Assembly: GCA_002633005.1 (NCBI GenBank)
Contig: NMRA01000194.1
Coordinates: 38,939 to 102,938 of the forward strand
DNA: 64,000 nucleotides
Direction of reading: 5' to 3'
Origin: Phoronis australis
Lineage: Eukaryota; Phoronida; Phoronidae
The position numbers were made by a program, and so were the translations under genes. The notes below the pieces were generated by a model. The model saw only the letters and a program-made list of their open reading frames with translations. It searched no databases and had not been told where the DNA came from. Below, in pieces: positions 12,431-24,500 of this stretch (within the stretch, counting starts at the first letter, position 1; every line of letters begins with the position of its first letter).

Positions 12431-14499
12431 ACCGCTTAGAAGTAATTTTAAATATTGTTGCTTCTCGTTGCAGTTCATGCATTCCCAGGTGAAAAAAGCC
12501 GTGGGGTTAATGACATCGGGGGTGACAATCCCCAAGTCAAGATTGGCAAAGTCATCGTACTGTTTTGATGAAGGTGTGGGCGATATTGTAAAGACCATTT
12601 GTCAAAAACATATAAATGCACACATTGGTGGTTTCATAAGAGGAGATGCGGACTAAAATGTGGAGACAAGTGATACTCAAACGAGAGGTGCCAATATGGG
12701 CTTGCCAGATAAACTTGCTGTTTTATCGTCTGCAGAAGGTTGTAGAGGATCCTCTGATAGAGGTGATAGCGGTTACGGGTGAAGACATTCCAGCGAATTG
12801 AGTTTTGGGTTATAATACCATTGTTCATCAACAGTATTTTTAAGATCATTTCAAACCTTATTTAGTGGCTTCCATTCTAACTCGTATATCAAAAACCAGG
12901 CTTTGTCAACTAATAAAAGTATACATTTTCTGAAATAAAAATATCGGGTATTAAAATACACAAAACGTACTGAGAGTGGCGCGCATGAAGTAATATCCCA
13001 CTCGACCTTATTCGGCGTATCGACCTCGACTGAACAGTTTTATAAGTAACGATTTATTTCTTGAAAAGAGGTAGCAAAGATGAAAACAACGGCAACTGAG
13101 CAGTGAACTTGTAACATCTCCTGGAAATTGTTAAAAAACAACAATATTTGATATTTTAATTTCCTAGGAATCTGCGCCTGAGTTGCAGACGATATACTAT
13201 TCAGCAATTGAAAACTGAGACATAAGTGTCTTATAATTAACAGTTTTGTTCCAGATTTTACGTTTAGGGCCTGGTTGCATGTCGAGTGTTAGTTACACTG
13301 TTGCAATTGTGCTACTTTAAACTATATTCGGAAAGTTTGATGATGGAACCGGCTGAAGACCTACCTTCTGATCTTTCCATGTCAGAGGTCGCTGTTAAAG
13401 TAGTGCGGGAGGCGAATACGGAAAACTTTATTTCATGGCCGTATTTCCCTCGACAGATTCAACGCGCGTGGGATAGTATTTATGTGCCATTATTGCTATT
13501 ACGTCAACACTTATTAAGTCAAATTTTCATTTTTAAGAAAGGTACATTCATAGCAAAGTAGAACTTCGGTAGATTTCAATGAAACCTTTATTAAGTGAAA
13601 ATTTCACCAATTATATCAAAAACCTGTTAGGGATTTTTTATTAGTCTTTAAGTTTGGTTTCTGAAAAATCAACCCCCAAAACGTAAGGTATTGTTTGTAA
13701 AAAACAGCAGTCGTATTCGTTTTTGTTACAAGTACGCAAAACTATGCCTTTATATCGAAAATCCTAACAGCACAGTATTTTTGAGATTGTTGAATAAATA
13801 TTAAGTTTGGAAAGTTTCAGCGATTTCCAACAGAGGGAGTATCTCATTACCAGCCACATATCACATCAAAGTATCAAAGTAATCAATTTCCCCAAAATCT
13901 TGCGCCCTCCCCCACTCCCTTTAATGACTGTCATGCATAAGCTCATGGTGTCTAAACTAGTGAGTTAAGAGGTTTAAGCGAATTTTGACTTCAGAATATT
14001 CTTCCGGAAAAAATGTGTACCCGTCCAATGAGCCAAATGAAGTTCAAAATTGGACCTATTTCAATAAGCCACCCATTATTTTTGAAATATACACCCCATT
14101 TCAAAACCTGACAAGCTTACAGCATAAATACCCATATATATTCATATCATAACGGCTTCAATGTTCTTTGAATATTCATCCATCAGTAAAAAGTCTCTTC
14201 TCGATCTCTCACCGTGGTCAAGCCGGCTTCGCTGCCTATTGACTGCTTTGCATGTCGATCAGTTTTCTTTTGAATATTGTCTGACCAGTCATTTACAACT
14301 GGGCTTCAAGTCACACGCTAATGGCATCAGACGGTCTATTTTGAAAAAAATATGTCGTATGACGTACATGTATTTGGAGTAACGTCTCATTTTACATAGA
14401 TCGGTGACATCTAATGTTGTAAATCTGAGGATCGCGATATAAGTCTGGAATGTTTAGCATTACGGCATTTTCAATTCATTATGACGTTTTGGACCCAGT

Positions 14500-14590
14500 G
14501 TTACGGCATGTCAATTCTTATTTCCGGGTCCAAATTGTGTCATCTACTGCCATGACACGTAATCACTAAACATATCCGAATAGTACAGGG
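14500..14590 (+). repeat. Old dispersed repeat, copy 3 of 3 (partial)
   Basis: Carries only the last block (CGGGTCCAAATTGTGTCATC, then CGTAATCACTAAACAT). It lies about 230 bases upstream of the receptor copy 1 reading frame. Confidence 0.45.
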
Positions 14591-14818
14591 GTAACATGTG
14601 TTATGTTCAAAGCAGCCCAGTGTCTCTAATATGCAATCTTCAGGGATCAAATTGGTGTCAATTTGTAGGTAAAAGAGTTCAAATCTCAAACACAGTGCTT
14701 GGATTGCTCTCAACTTCAGCAGTTATCTTTTTAAATTACGTTTGATAACACGTCAAAATGCCCCAAAACAGTTTCCCTTCCTGGTACTGCCTTCCTGCTT
14801 CTACGGATCGTCAAAAAT

Positions 14819-15871
14819 ATGAAGCGTTGTCCATATCCTCTTTTAATCAAAGCACACCTCGTATCCACAGACAACGGACTATACCATTTACTGAATCATA
14901 CCGCTGCTGCCTCGACAGACGCGTCAAGTTATTTTGCAATTACCAGCGTTTTGGTTGTTCCACCTCTTGGTATTGTTGGAAATTTTATTGCTTTGGCGGT
15001 GTTCGTCCGACGCAAACGGAACAAGTCAGTCGACGTATTTTTGATTAGTTTGACAATAGCGGATATACTTGCTGAAGCGTGTATACTCTTATACCACGCT
15101 GAATTTAGCATAGTAGTACCTGCATTTTTGTCAAAGTACTCACTCGTGTTTTCATTTTCGTTTTGGCTGGAAAGATCGTCTTCTTTGTTATCTGCCTGGA
15201 TATTAGCAGGGTTCTCATTAGATCGCCTGGTAGCTTTAGCATTCCCTTTCCACGCCGTGCGATACTGCCGCAAAAAGGTCGCCGTTTGCTTCGTTTTGGC
15301 TACATGCGGCTGTTCTCTAGCTCTCAATATGTACGCGTTCTGGACTCAGGAATCGTCGCCTTACCAGTGCAAAGTTCCTCCGTTATTTTCCGAGTTATTC
15401 TTAGTCATGGAATGGGTGCGATTGTTTTTGTATTCTGTCGTCCCCAGTGTTATCCTTATAATCTTTAACTCAGTCGTTGTCTACTATTTGAAGATCAGTA
15501 ACTCGCAGTTGAATGGCCAACATCGCTCTATCAACCCCGCCACGAAGACAGCTCCTCTCCTGTTGGCAGCTTCGGCGTTTTTTCTTCTGACGTCATTTCC
15601 GTTTGTTGTCATCAAGGTTTTGCTCCGTCTGAGCGACGATCTCGATAGTAAAACTCTCCACTTATATGTTTCTATATTCGTGCCAATAAACCACGCTGGA
15701 AACTTTTACGTCTACTGCTTGAGTGGAAAGAAGTTTAAAGAAGATCTTAAAAGTATGTGCAAATCAATGATTTCGAGGGACACTCGAACCATTGTCATTT
15801 CTGGAAACATTTCTAACGAATCTCACCAGTCGCCAGAAATCAACCCGTCCTCCACGACGTCAAGAACTTGA
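14819..15871 (+). CDS. Rhodopsin-class G protein-coupled receptor, paralogue 1 (possibly decaying)
   Basis: 350 codons, intact and intron-less, with seven hydrophobic segments. TM1 has GN (Asn55), TM2 ends LTIAD (Asp82), TM3 ends in a DRL variant of DRY (135-137), TM6 has a TSFP variant of CWxP, and TM7 has an NFYVY variant of NPxxY followed by GKKF. It is closely related to the receptors at 37234 and 56171. Their start codon aligns here to CTG at 14891, so only the ATG at 14819 remains. Residues 1-24 then come from what is promoter or 5' UTR in the paralogues. The TM3 cysteine kept in the other copies is Phe111 (TTT at 15149), although its ECL2 partner is present. Glu118 replaces an Ala within TM3. 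It was probably a peptide-receptor-like GPCR; the ligand is unknown and the present protein may not function. Confidence 0.8.
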   Translation: MKRCPYPLLIKAHLVSTDNGLYHLLNHTAAASTDASSYFAITSVLVVPPLGIVGNFIALAVFVRRKRNKSVDVFLISLTIADILAEACILLYHAEFSIVVPAFLSKYSLVFSFSFWLERSSSLLSAWILAGFSLDRLVALAFPFHAVRYCRKKVAVCFVLATCGCSLALNMYAFWTQESSPYQCKVPPLFSELFLVMEWVRLFLYSVVPSVILIIFNSVVVYYLKISNSQLNGQHRSINPATKTAPLLLAASAFFLLTSFPFVVIKVLLRLSDDLDSKTLHLYVSIFVPINHAGNFYVYCLSGKKFKEDLKSMCKSMISRDTRTIVISGNISNESHQSPEINPSSTTSRT

Positions 15872-16400
15872 TATCCGACATCACCGTGAGCCATTCTTGA
15901 AAAATCTCCTTCCACGATAACGTTGTTTTCCTTGTGATCAAGAACGTGTGCAGCCTAAGATTTTAAAATCTCAGTTCTAGTTTTAGTTAATAGGCTATCT
16001 GGACGCCTAACAGAAAGTTATAATCTGCTACGGTTTACAAAATATATCGACAAATGTCGAGGGAAATATGAGGATGTAATGTAACCGAGTAAGTTCAAAT
16101 GGATATATAATTAGTATCATTATTCAAATATGGACCGATACTGAGGGTGATTTCGGGTCACATGACCTGATATGCCCGACGGAATGGTATACGAGTGATG
16201 ATACACCCATTGATGCCTTTTGCTCTGATTTTTTGTCACGTTAGTTGACATGTTCTTTACTGCTTTGATACACTGGCAGCCTTTGCTGGTTTTGATTTCA
16301 GAAGTTTATGGTTTCAGCCGTTTGATTGATTAATCCGCAAATGACCCCATCTAACTTCCTAGCGGTATGACTGAAAAGTGACATTCCATGATATTACCTC
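15872..16400 (+). repeat. 3' flank of receptor copy 1, homologous to the flanks of copies 2 and 3
   Basis: Directly after the stop codon the sequence matches copy 2 (38230-38335), for example AAAAATCTCCTTCCA and TCTTAGTTCTA/TCTCAGTTCTA. Further on it matches 40990-41065 and 50503-50555, and also the flank of copy 3 (ATGGACCGATAC near 16130 and 57263; AAAAGTGACATTCCA near 16374 and 57490). The duplicated unit was therefore larger than the gene. Confidence 0.75.
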
Positions 16401-16563
16401 ATAAAGAAGTTATCGAACCGTGTTTAGCCAATCACGGCAAGTAAGTATCATTGGTCGTGCAAATAACAAGACATAAATTATTTGGAACCCGAAAATTTTT
16501 CAAATGAAAATTCCCCTGTAATTACTCTAATGTAACAATGTGGGACTCATGAGTGAGTACAGG

Positions 16564-16655
16564 GGCCCTCTTACTGCCGGGGGCAGATACAACGTATCCA
16601 CCAGGGGACCCACGGCCCTCTTAATACCGGGGGCAGCCTCAACGTGTATCAACGC
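16564..16655 (+). repeat. 50-bp tandem duplication
   Basis: GGCCCTCTTAxTxCCGGGGG followed by CAG and an AACGT block occurs at 16564 and again at 16614, a period of 50 bases. It is GC-rich compared with its surroundings. Confidence 0.8.
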
Positions 16656-19600
16656 GGTTCTAAACTGTTCTCTTTTCTGGTTTCCCATTATATACGTAAG
16701 AAAAGAATTGTACAGCAGGTTTATGTACATGAGTGTATTAAAGTAAATTTAAGGGTGTCAACACATCAAGCTCATAGACTATTCGATGCGTCTGAGCAAC
16801 TTGATGCGACGAGCCGGGAACAGCAGGTAAAGGGCAAGCCCCACAACATTTTGTCCCTCCTCTTGGCAGTACTGTTCAAGTTCACATTGCTACCTCAGAA
16901 TTGAGATGATCTGGTTCAGCATCTCCTGCTCAAACAGTTACAGTTTGTTCAGAATGTCACAACAACTTTTGCGAGAGAATTTGGTTTGTTCCCCCGAGTA
17001 AAGTTAATAGGTACAGGTTTAACGGATCTTTTGGAAAATACTAAAAGAAAGTGTCAAACCGCTTTGTTAATACCCTTTCTATTTACAATGCATGTAAGTG
17101 GATTTTATTGAACGTCACTGCAATTGACGTACTTCTGTGAATGAAAACATTAGAGAGGTTCTCGTACATTTGTACCCTGACGATCTTGCAGAGTGCGCTG
17201 GAACAGCATGGCGGTTGCAAAAACATAATGATACGTTACATAAATATGTCTGGACTTTGGCATGTAAGTATGCTAAATTTAAAGTCAAAAGTCGCGGTCA
17301 TTAGAAATGGCGGCCATTGGCGTCATAAGACATGGTTCTTTGGCAACTAATAAATTCACGGTGTACTACGTGTTTGGATTGGTCATGAGGAGTACAGCAT
17401 CATGAGCAAAATCGGCAAAAATTCCCCGACACGGCGTAATAATGAGATGGTTTACTTAGTTAACGTTTTCCAATGAAACTGTGGGCATGCACTCAATGGA
17501 AAAGTAGTCGTTGAATGTGATTTTAATTACAGTAATAGGTACATCTTAAAGTCCTTCTCTCACGCGTTGTTAACCCTTATTACATGGTTAGAAGATGTTA
17601 TAAGGATCCAAGAAGTACCTACCCCATAACTAATACACTATCCGTACTCAAGAACAGTTTAAATGAACGCGCCACTCACGATTCGCACCCGAAGAAACAC
17701 CGCCATTTTGAACTTGCCGCGAACCCGGAAGTACAATTCATTCAGGAACCCAGGCCGAGAAAACGCCGTCAGTGCGACTGGAGCAGTGCCTGTACTGTTA
17801 CCAGCCAGCAAACGGGGATAAAAAAATCGACAGCGCGCCTTAATTTTGATAAAATCAAACTACGGACAATTTTATGGAATTTGCTGAAGAAATGTGGCGA
17901 ATAAATTTTGACAGAAATTATTTTGCCAGACTCGGGACCGCAGCCTATCGGACCCGGTGCGGATCGAGACCAGACACTGGCGAACGGTAAATGCATGCGG
18001 TTGCAAGCTGTTTTGTCGAAGTAAAATGGTCAAATGATAAATGCTGCATATATTCAAGGGTAGTTTCAGACACTTGCATGAAATTACGGGCTGGTTAGTC
18101 CTGTGTCACACTGCCGCGGCAGACCTTAGTTAGCCTCAGTCACCAGCTACCAGTGAAGACTATAGTCAAAATACAGCTTGTTAGTAGGCCTATACAGCTT
18201 TGCGCCAAGACTACCCTTAGGCCTAACTGGTCGCTGGCCACAAACACAAAAAACACGAAAATTGAACAAAGTTTCTTTTTTGTAGCAACGTTTGTCAAAA
18301 TGTATCAACGTTAAATCTTCACAAATTACAAAGTAGCCGATTGAACATGCCTTTCAGTTCAGCAAAAGTCGACATTGTAGGTGCCGCCAGAAATGAGACG
18401 AAGTCCAACGGGAATTGTGAGCACATTTATCACTTAATGAGTAAGAACTGCGAGGCTGAAATTTGGTGAACACTGCTAAATCGTGCAGAATAGTAAGTAA
18501 AGATATGTCTAACTAAATTTCACCGTAATTTGTTGGCGAAAACATTACACAAAGTTTTAAACTCGTAACTCATCCCGCTGTCCTCCAATATGGCCGACGC
18601 GATCCAAACAAAGTGACCCAAATTTCGCCACAAAACTTGCAATAACTTTACAGTGCTTGTTCAGATTTTGATACTTTTTCGATTTTTACTGAGTAGAATG
18701 TACTACCTTTCCGATGATAGCAAAGTACTTTTTTCAAAACGAGGAAAAAAATAAAACCGAAAAAAATTGGTTCGACCCATATTGGTTCCTAGGTACGACC
18801 CGCCTACGTAAGGAACTAAACACCAATGCTATTTTAACATACTAAGTACGCGTAACATTCCAAAAAAATCAACGACCACTAACTACGAACTATAAATACA
18901 CTACATATGCAAACGAATCACGATATATTACCAATAAAACAAAATAATGAAGACTTTTCGAGCAAGCCATAGCACATTCAGTTACAAGGAAAAAATGGCG
19001 GCGTTCAGGAAAAGTTCCTGAACTGATGAGCCGGAAATGTGGGTACGGAAATAACCGATGACAACCGGTAAACATACGCTCAGAGAGAAGGGTCAAATAC
19101 TGTTAAAAAATCGCTTTTGGCAACAAAAGCGAAAAGAATATAAAGAAAGGGTGTCGAAAATAAGAATTTATGTAGTAAGTATTTTCGGATACTGGAACCA
19201 CATGGGCAGTTTGCAAGAAGGACTTTAATACCATAGACCTGGCGCACGCGCTACTGCAGCTGACAACTTGACGTCATATTGGAGAGTGCTACTAGTCACG
19301 TGACAGCTGTGTAAACCAACGGGGCAAATTGCTGTTTTAGAAACGCAATATCTAACAAATAAAGAGGCGGAAGAGTGTGATTTTTCCAGTAACATAAAAA
19401 TCATGTGATGTCGCACTTTCATGCATTTTTAAGTGTCAATCAGTGGATAGGGAAAATATCAAACTAATAGAAGATCACAACCAGTGGTAGATTCTCGAAT
19501 TGTCTGAGCGGCTGCACGCTTGCTATCCACTGCCAGCGTTTTATCATGAGAAACCAGTAAGATCGCGCAAATTTATCATTTAATTCGTATCGCACGATGC

Positions 19601-19943
19601 AAATTCATCATATCCAGGAGACGTGGTGCTCACTTGGGACGTACTTTTGTTGTGCCCTAATAAGCCTTAATTTTCAGTGTTAAAAATGACCCCGGGTAAC
19701 TACGTAAAATTAAAATACGACCCAGGTCACATTTAATGGGAGGTCTAAATTTAATGTGAACTATTGTGAAAAATGACCTCATTGGAGTCATGTAGATAAA
19801 TGACAGGCTTTTAAAGTGCATTAAGGAGTTCTCCCGTTCCGTGACTTTACCAGACGTACAGCGGCTGTGAGCGTGTGATAACATCTACCCCTTTTGTCAA
19901 CTGCCGAGCATAGTCTTTTGTCTGGTATGACAACATGCAGATC
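16656..19943. other. Intergenic stretch
   Basis: No recognisable gene or domain on either strand. The open frames (17584-17904, 18890-19096 and others) look like chance. Near 19677 there is a GTTAAAAATGACCCCGG block that recurs inverted near 27433. Confidence 0.55.
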
Positions 19944-19956
19944 ATAATCTACCAGA
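19944..19956 (+). repeat. Left target-site duplication of the Tx1-like LINE
   Basis: ATAATCTACCAGA recurs exactly at 25535-25547, directly after the A-rich tail of the element. Its last GA could also belong to the 5' monomer, so the duplication is 11-13 bp. Confidence 0.9.
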
Positions 19957-19996
19957 TGTAACAAGTGGCGCTTCGGATGTAACAAGTGGCGCTTCG
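19955..19996 (+). repeat. Two 21-bp monomers at the 5' end of the LINE
   Basis: GATGTAACAAGTGGCGCTTCG is repeated twice head to tail without a mismatch. Short 5' monomers of this kind often carry the internal promoter in LINEs; that role is inferred here. Confidence 0.85.
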
Positions 19997-20064
19997 AAAC
20001 ATGGCGGGTGTGTTTTAGAATTCGAGAACATAGCCTGCAAAAATATCAGCCCTAAAGCCTAACC

Positions 20065-20805
20065 ATGGAAGCGAACACATTTATTCAAGGCATGAAATCT
20101 GCACTCAAGGACTCGGATATAAAGGGACTGTTCATAGAAATGTTTGAACGTACTCTCAATGAAGCCTGTCTTCACCTAACCGAGGGGTTCGAAGATATGC
20201 TACAGAAACAACAGGACGAAATTGACAGTCTGAATAGAAAGGTGAGCGAACTGGAGGAGCGTTTACGAGACGACAGCGAGCAATATTCCAGACGAAACTG
20301 CCTGATAATATACGGTGTAGAGGAAAATAAGGGGGAGAACACTGATGAGCTAGCCTTAAGCATAGCCAAGAAGTTGGAAGTTGACCTGTCTGTAACTGAA
20401 TTAGACCGCACCCACAGGCTGGGTGCTTTTAACAGAGATGCCAGGGGTAAACCTAGACCGATCATCGCTAAGTTTACTAGTTATCGTAAGCGAACAGAAT
20501 TTCTGAAGAAAAGATCGACACTTGCGGTTAAACAGATGGATCAAGGGCGTGCCTCGGTGCGAAAAATATATATCAATGAAAATCTCGCAAAGAGGAAAGC
20601 TGCTATTTTTGCAGAGTGTCGCAGATTAGTGAAACAGGGACACATCAAGTCGGCATACGTGAGAGATGGGAAGATCTTCCTCAAGAAGATGAATGATTCT
20701 TATCAAGAAATGATGCGAATGGAACAAGTAAACGAGTTTGTGGAAGGTCTTTGGAAGAGTCAGCGCCAGACGCCAACGCCTGAACGGGTGTTGAACTGTG
20801 AGTAA
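20065..20805 (+). CDS. LINE ORF1 protein (coiled coil plus RNA-binding-type domain)
   Basis: 246 codons, intact. Residues about 48-75 form a charged coiled coil (KQQDEIDSLNRKVSELEERL). It is followed by the SRRNCLIIYGVEE segment typical of the RRM-like domain of L1/CR1-type ORF1 proteins, then a basic C-terminal half (TSYRKRTEFLKKR, and INENLAKRKAAIFAECRRLV). Such proteins bind the element RNA to form the retrotransposition particle. It is the only uninterrupted frame of this element, and the start is the first ATG after the 5' monomers (ACCATGG context). Loss of ORF2 means it no longer serves its own copy. Confidence 0.85.
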   Translation: MEANTFIQGMKSALKDSDIKGLFIEMFERTLNEACLHLTEGFEDMLQKQQDEIDSLNRKVSELEERLRDDSEQYSRRNCLIIYGVEENKGENTDELALSIAKKLEVDLSVTELDRTHRLGAFNRDARGKPRPIIAKFTSYRKRTEFLKKRSTLAVKQMDQGRASVRKIYINENLAKRKAAIFAECRRLVKQGHIKSAYVRDGKIFLKKMNDSYQEMMRMEQVNEFVEGLWKSQRQTPTPERVLNCE

Positions 20806-21575
20806 AATGACGGCGTATGGTTAATTAATATAGGTAGTTGTGCGGAATTGGGTTAATATTTTAAGCGGCTTTTAAATGTTTTGCATTAAATGCGTTTGCG
20901 TAGACTGATATCAGTGTTATCTCGTAATAAGATACTAGTACTTTTACATGTATTTCATGTTAATCTGGTGTTTCAGTTTCTCTATTCAGCTATCGGCTGA
21001 TTTAATTGTTTTTTTAAAGTTTTTTGTTCCTATTTGAATCTTCCTGGGCTAGTTATCTCTTGTAATTACGAGCTTTAAACTGTTTTTTTGTGCCAATGCT
21101 GAACATCTGGTAGTAACTAAATCAGGGTTGTAAACAATGGCTTGTGCTCTAATGCAGTGTGTTTCATTCGGAGCGCTTCTATTGTTCTTCTATTGTTCTT
21201 CCTTTGGATTGCCATTCCATGGGGTATACCTTTATAACTACAGTAACTAGTCAAATACCCAGGGCTTTAGCATGCATAGGATGACTGTCGATGCGTGCTG
21301 CCTTCTCAGATTCAGGGCTCCTGCTGTCTGCGGTATATGTTGTGGGTGCTGTTACAGCTCACTCATTTAGTGCTTGTTTTTCTCCTTTGTCTTGATAGCT
21401 TTTTGTCCATTGTGTTTCTTCTCTTATACGAGTTTTTATGTTCAAGGCTGTGCAAATATTCACTGGTAGCATGTGCAGAAAAATTAATCAATCCAATTAA
21501 ATACGTTAAATGTTTAATGTCACTGAGAGCAGTACTTGAATTTAGTCGTAGTCCACGAATTAAATTTCAACAAGA
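20806..21575 (+). other. Spacer between LINE ORF1 and ORF2
   Basis: About 770 bases of T-rich sequence inside the element, with no domain recognised in any frame. It is longer than the short inter-ORF gaps usual for L1-type elements. Confidence 0.6.
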
Positions 21576-24500
21576 ATGGAAATTAAAATACTTTTTTTAA
21601 ACTGTCAGGGACTTGGAGATTCCGAGAAAAGACTTGATGTTCTAAAGTACCTTAAAGATAAGTTATACAATATTTATTGTCTTCAAGATACCCATTTTGT
21701 GAAGGCTTTGGAGGATCAAGTCCAATTACAGTGGGGATTTTCCTGCTTTTCAGTTCATTCAAGAGCAATGCAAGAGGAGTTGCAATAATGCTGAGTAATA
21801 ATTTTGAACATCAAATACACGGTTGGAGAAGCGACAAAAGTGGGAATTATATATTACTTGATATAACAATGGAGGGAGAGAGAAATACGCTTGTAAACTT
21901 GTATGGACCAAACGAGGACAAACCTGACTTTTTTCGAACCTTTTTAATGAAATTGAGGAGTTGGATAATGAAAAAATTATTACATGTGGGGATTTCAATC
22001 TTGTTTTAGACCAGTATAAAGACACGCGATACTATAATAATCAAAATGCCAGTGAGAAATTAAAAGAACAAATGCAAATGTGGGATCTCGTAGATCCATC
22101 TCGGGAATTCCACCCGAATTTAAACCGTTATACATGGAGACGCAAAAACCCTATAAAGCAGGCGAGACTGGACTTTTTCTTACTTTCAAAAAATTTACTT
22201 CACTGTGTGTGTAAAATTAACATAATAAACAGTTACAGATCCGATCATCCAGGTGTCCTACTGAGTGTTAAATTAAAAGAAATTTTAAGAGGGAAAGGCC
22301 TTTGGAAATTTAACAATTCTCTGTTGGATGACTTGGAATATACTAAAAAGATTTAAGAAAAAATTACTGGGGTAAAACGTCAGTATGCTGTTCCAGTTTA
22401 CAATTATCAAATGATCGATACAATTTCTAACAGTGAAATTCAATTCGTAATTAATGACCAGTTATTCTTAGACGTTCTGTTTATGGAAATCCGTAACACC
22501 ACTATAGACTACTCAATAAGAAAGAAGAAAAAAACACATCAATTATGAACGTGTTTTAGAAGAAGCCATTAACAGGCTGGAAAGCAAAGACAACCTGACT
22601 GAAGGTGATCTGACAACTTTAGAAGAAAAAAAGACCCATTTACAAGAATTAAGAAGAAAAACTTTGAAGGGCTATGTTGTCCGATCAAGAGCAAACTGGA
22701 TTGAAAGTGGAGAACGCCCGACCAAATATTTTGCAACTTAGAATCATGGAATTTTTTTAGTAAACTGATTTATGCTATAGAAACAGAAGAAGGAGAAACT
22801 ATTACGGATCAAAAGGAAATTTTATGCGAGACGATTTTTTTTAAGAAATTATATTCTTCGAGGTCTGAGAGCGAAGAAATGTTGAATAATGTACTTAGAC
22901 ATTGTCGGTTCCCGGTACTTTCGGAGTTGGAGGGAATCCAACTAGAAAATGAAATTAATATTGATGAATTATTTGAGGTTTTAAAAAATACAAAAAAATG
23001 AGAAAATTTCAGGCTCAGATGGCTTTACGATGGAATTTTTGAAGTTCTTTTGGGAAGACATAAAATATTTTGTATTGCGGCACATTAAATGTAGTTTCAA
23101 AAAGGGACAAATGTCCACAACTCAACGGACTGGGATTATTACATGTATTCCAAAACCAGACAGGCCGAAACAGTTTTTGAAAAACTGGCGACCAATAACT
23201 TTACTGAATAGTGTATACAAAGTGGCTTCGGGATGCGTTGCAAACAGAATTAAAAAAGTCCTAGATAAACTGATTTCAAATACCCAAACTGGATTTATTA
23301 AAGGAAGATTCATGGCTGAGAACACAAGACTAATTTATGATATTATGAGGTATACAGACAAATACAACATTCCAGGACTACTTGTGTTGATAGATTTTGA
23401 GAAGGCTTTTGATAGTGTTTCCTGGGACTTTATATTCAAAGTCCTGAATAATTTCAATTTCAAAGCCAATATTATTCGATATATAAGAACTTTTTATAAT
23501 AAACCAATTGCCCGTGTCATACAAAATGGATTTCTGTCAGACAACTTCATACTAGAACGCGGATGTCGACAAGGTGATCCTCTCTCCCCTTATATTTTTA
23601 TACTGTGTGCTGAAATTTTGTCCATATTGTTTAAACATGATCCTGACGTGAAAGGTATTAAAATCGGCGACGAAAACTTCGTTATAACACAATACGCAGA
23701 TGACACAACTTTCACGTTAGACGGAACTCCAAGATCCCTGGCAGCACTTATGAATAACCTAGAGTTCTATGCAGGGATGTCGGGGCTGAAGAAAAACTAT
23801 TCTAAGACAAAAGTAGTGTGGATTGGAAGTAGAAAATTCTCTCAAGAAGTGTTTCACCGCACGCGTTGGAAACTAAAATGGGGTGACGTTGATTTTAAGC
23901 TTCTGGGTATTAATTTCAGCGTGAACTTGGATACCATGTCCAAAGATAACTTCGATGCAAAAATAATGGAAATGAAGAGTCTGATTAATATATGGCCTCG
24001 TAGAAAGCTGACTATCTTTGCGAAGGTCACAGTATTAAAAACACTTGTGCTTCCAAAAATTATAGATCTGCTAATGCTGCTACCAAGTCCCAATGATATT
24101 ACTTTCAGAGATATTGAAACTTTGTTTTTTAAATTCATTTGGGACGGAAAACCTGATAAAATAAAAAGAGGAGTACTCATTAAATCCATAGAAGAGGGTG
24201 GAATGATGATGATTGATGTCAAAAAATTTAAGATGTCTTTAAAAATTTCATGGATTAGAAGATTCTTTTTAACAACATCCCCATGGACTTATTTGTTGCA
24301 AAAAGATATCGGGCTTACTAGAGATGGAATGTTGAACTATGGAGACTATAGATTAACTAGATCGGATAATTGTAACTCTTTTTGGGCAGAATGCCTCCAG
24401 TATTGGAGCCTTTTAATTCACAAACTATTTCAGGTCACGAAGATGCGGTGTTAATTAATGTGTGGGCCAACAGTAGTATAACGGTGGAATACAGCCCTTG

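Larger units (their letters stand above)
10491..14757. other. Intergenic region upstream of receptor copy 1
   Basis: No recognisable gene. It holds a nested hairpin at 11152-11233 and two further members of the old dispersed repeat (12120-12430 and 14500-14590). The open frames at 11833-12129 and 13286-13561 have no recognisable domain. Confidence 0.6.

Noticed and set aside
14929-15327. 132-codon minus-strand frame opposite receptor copy 1 (similar ones at 37479-37670 and 56212-56586)
   Set aside because: It is the antisense shadow of the conserved TM1-TM4 coding sequence; its conservation follows from the sense gene and it has no recognisable domain.
21700-21712. LQDTH in place of LQETH as an inactivating endonuclease change
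   Set aside because: Aspartate at this place is, as far as I recall, common in Tx1-like elements, so it is not used as evidence of loss; frameshifts are the clear damage.
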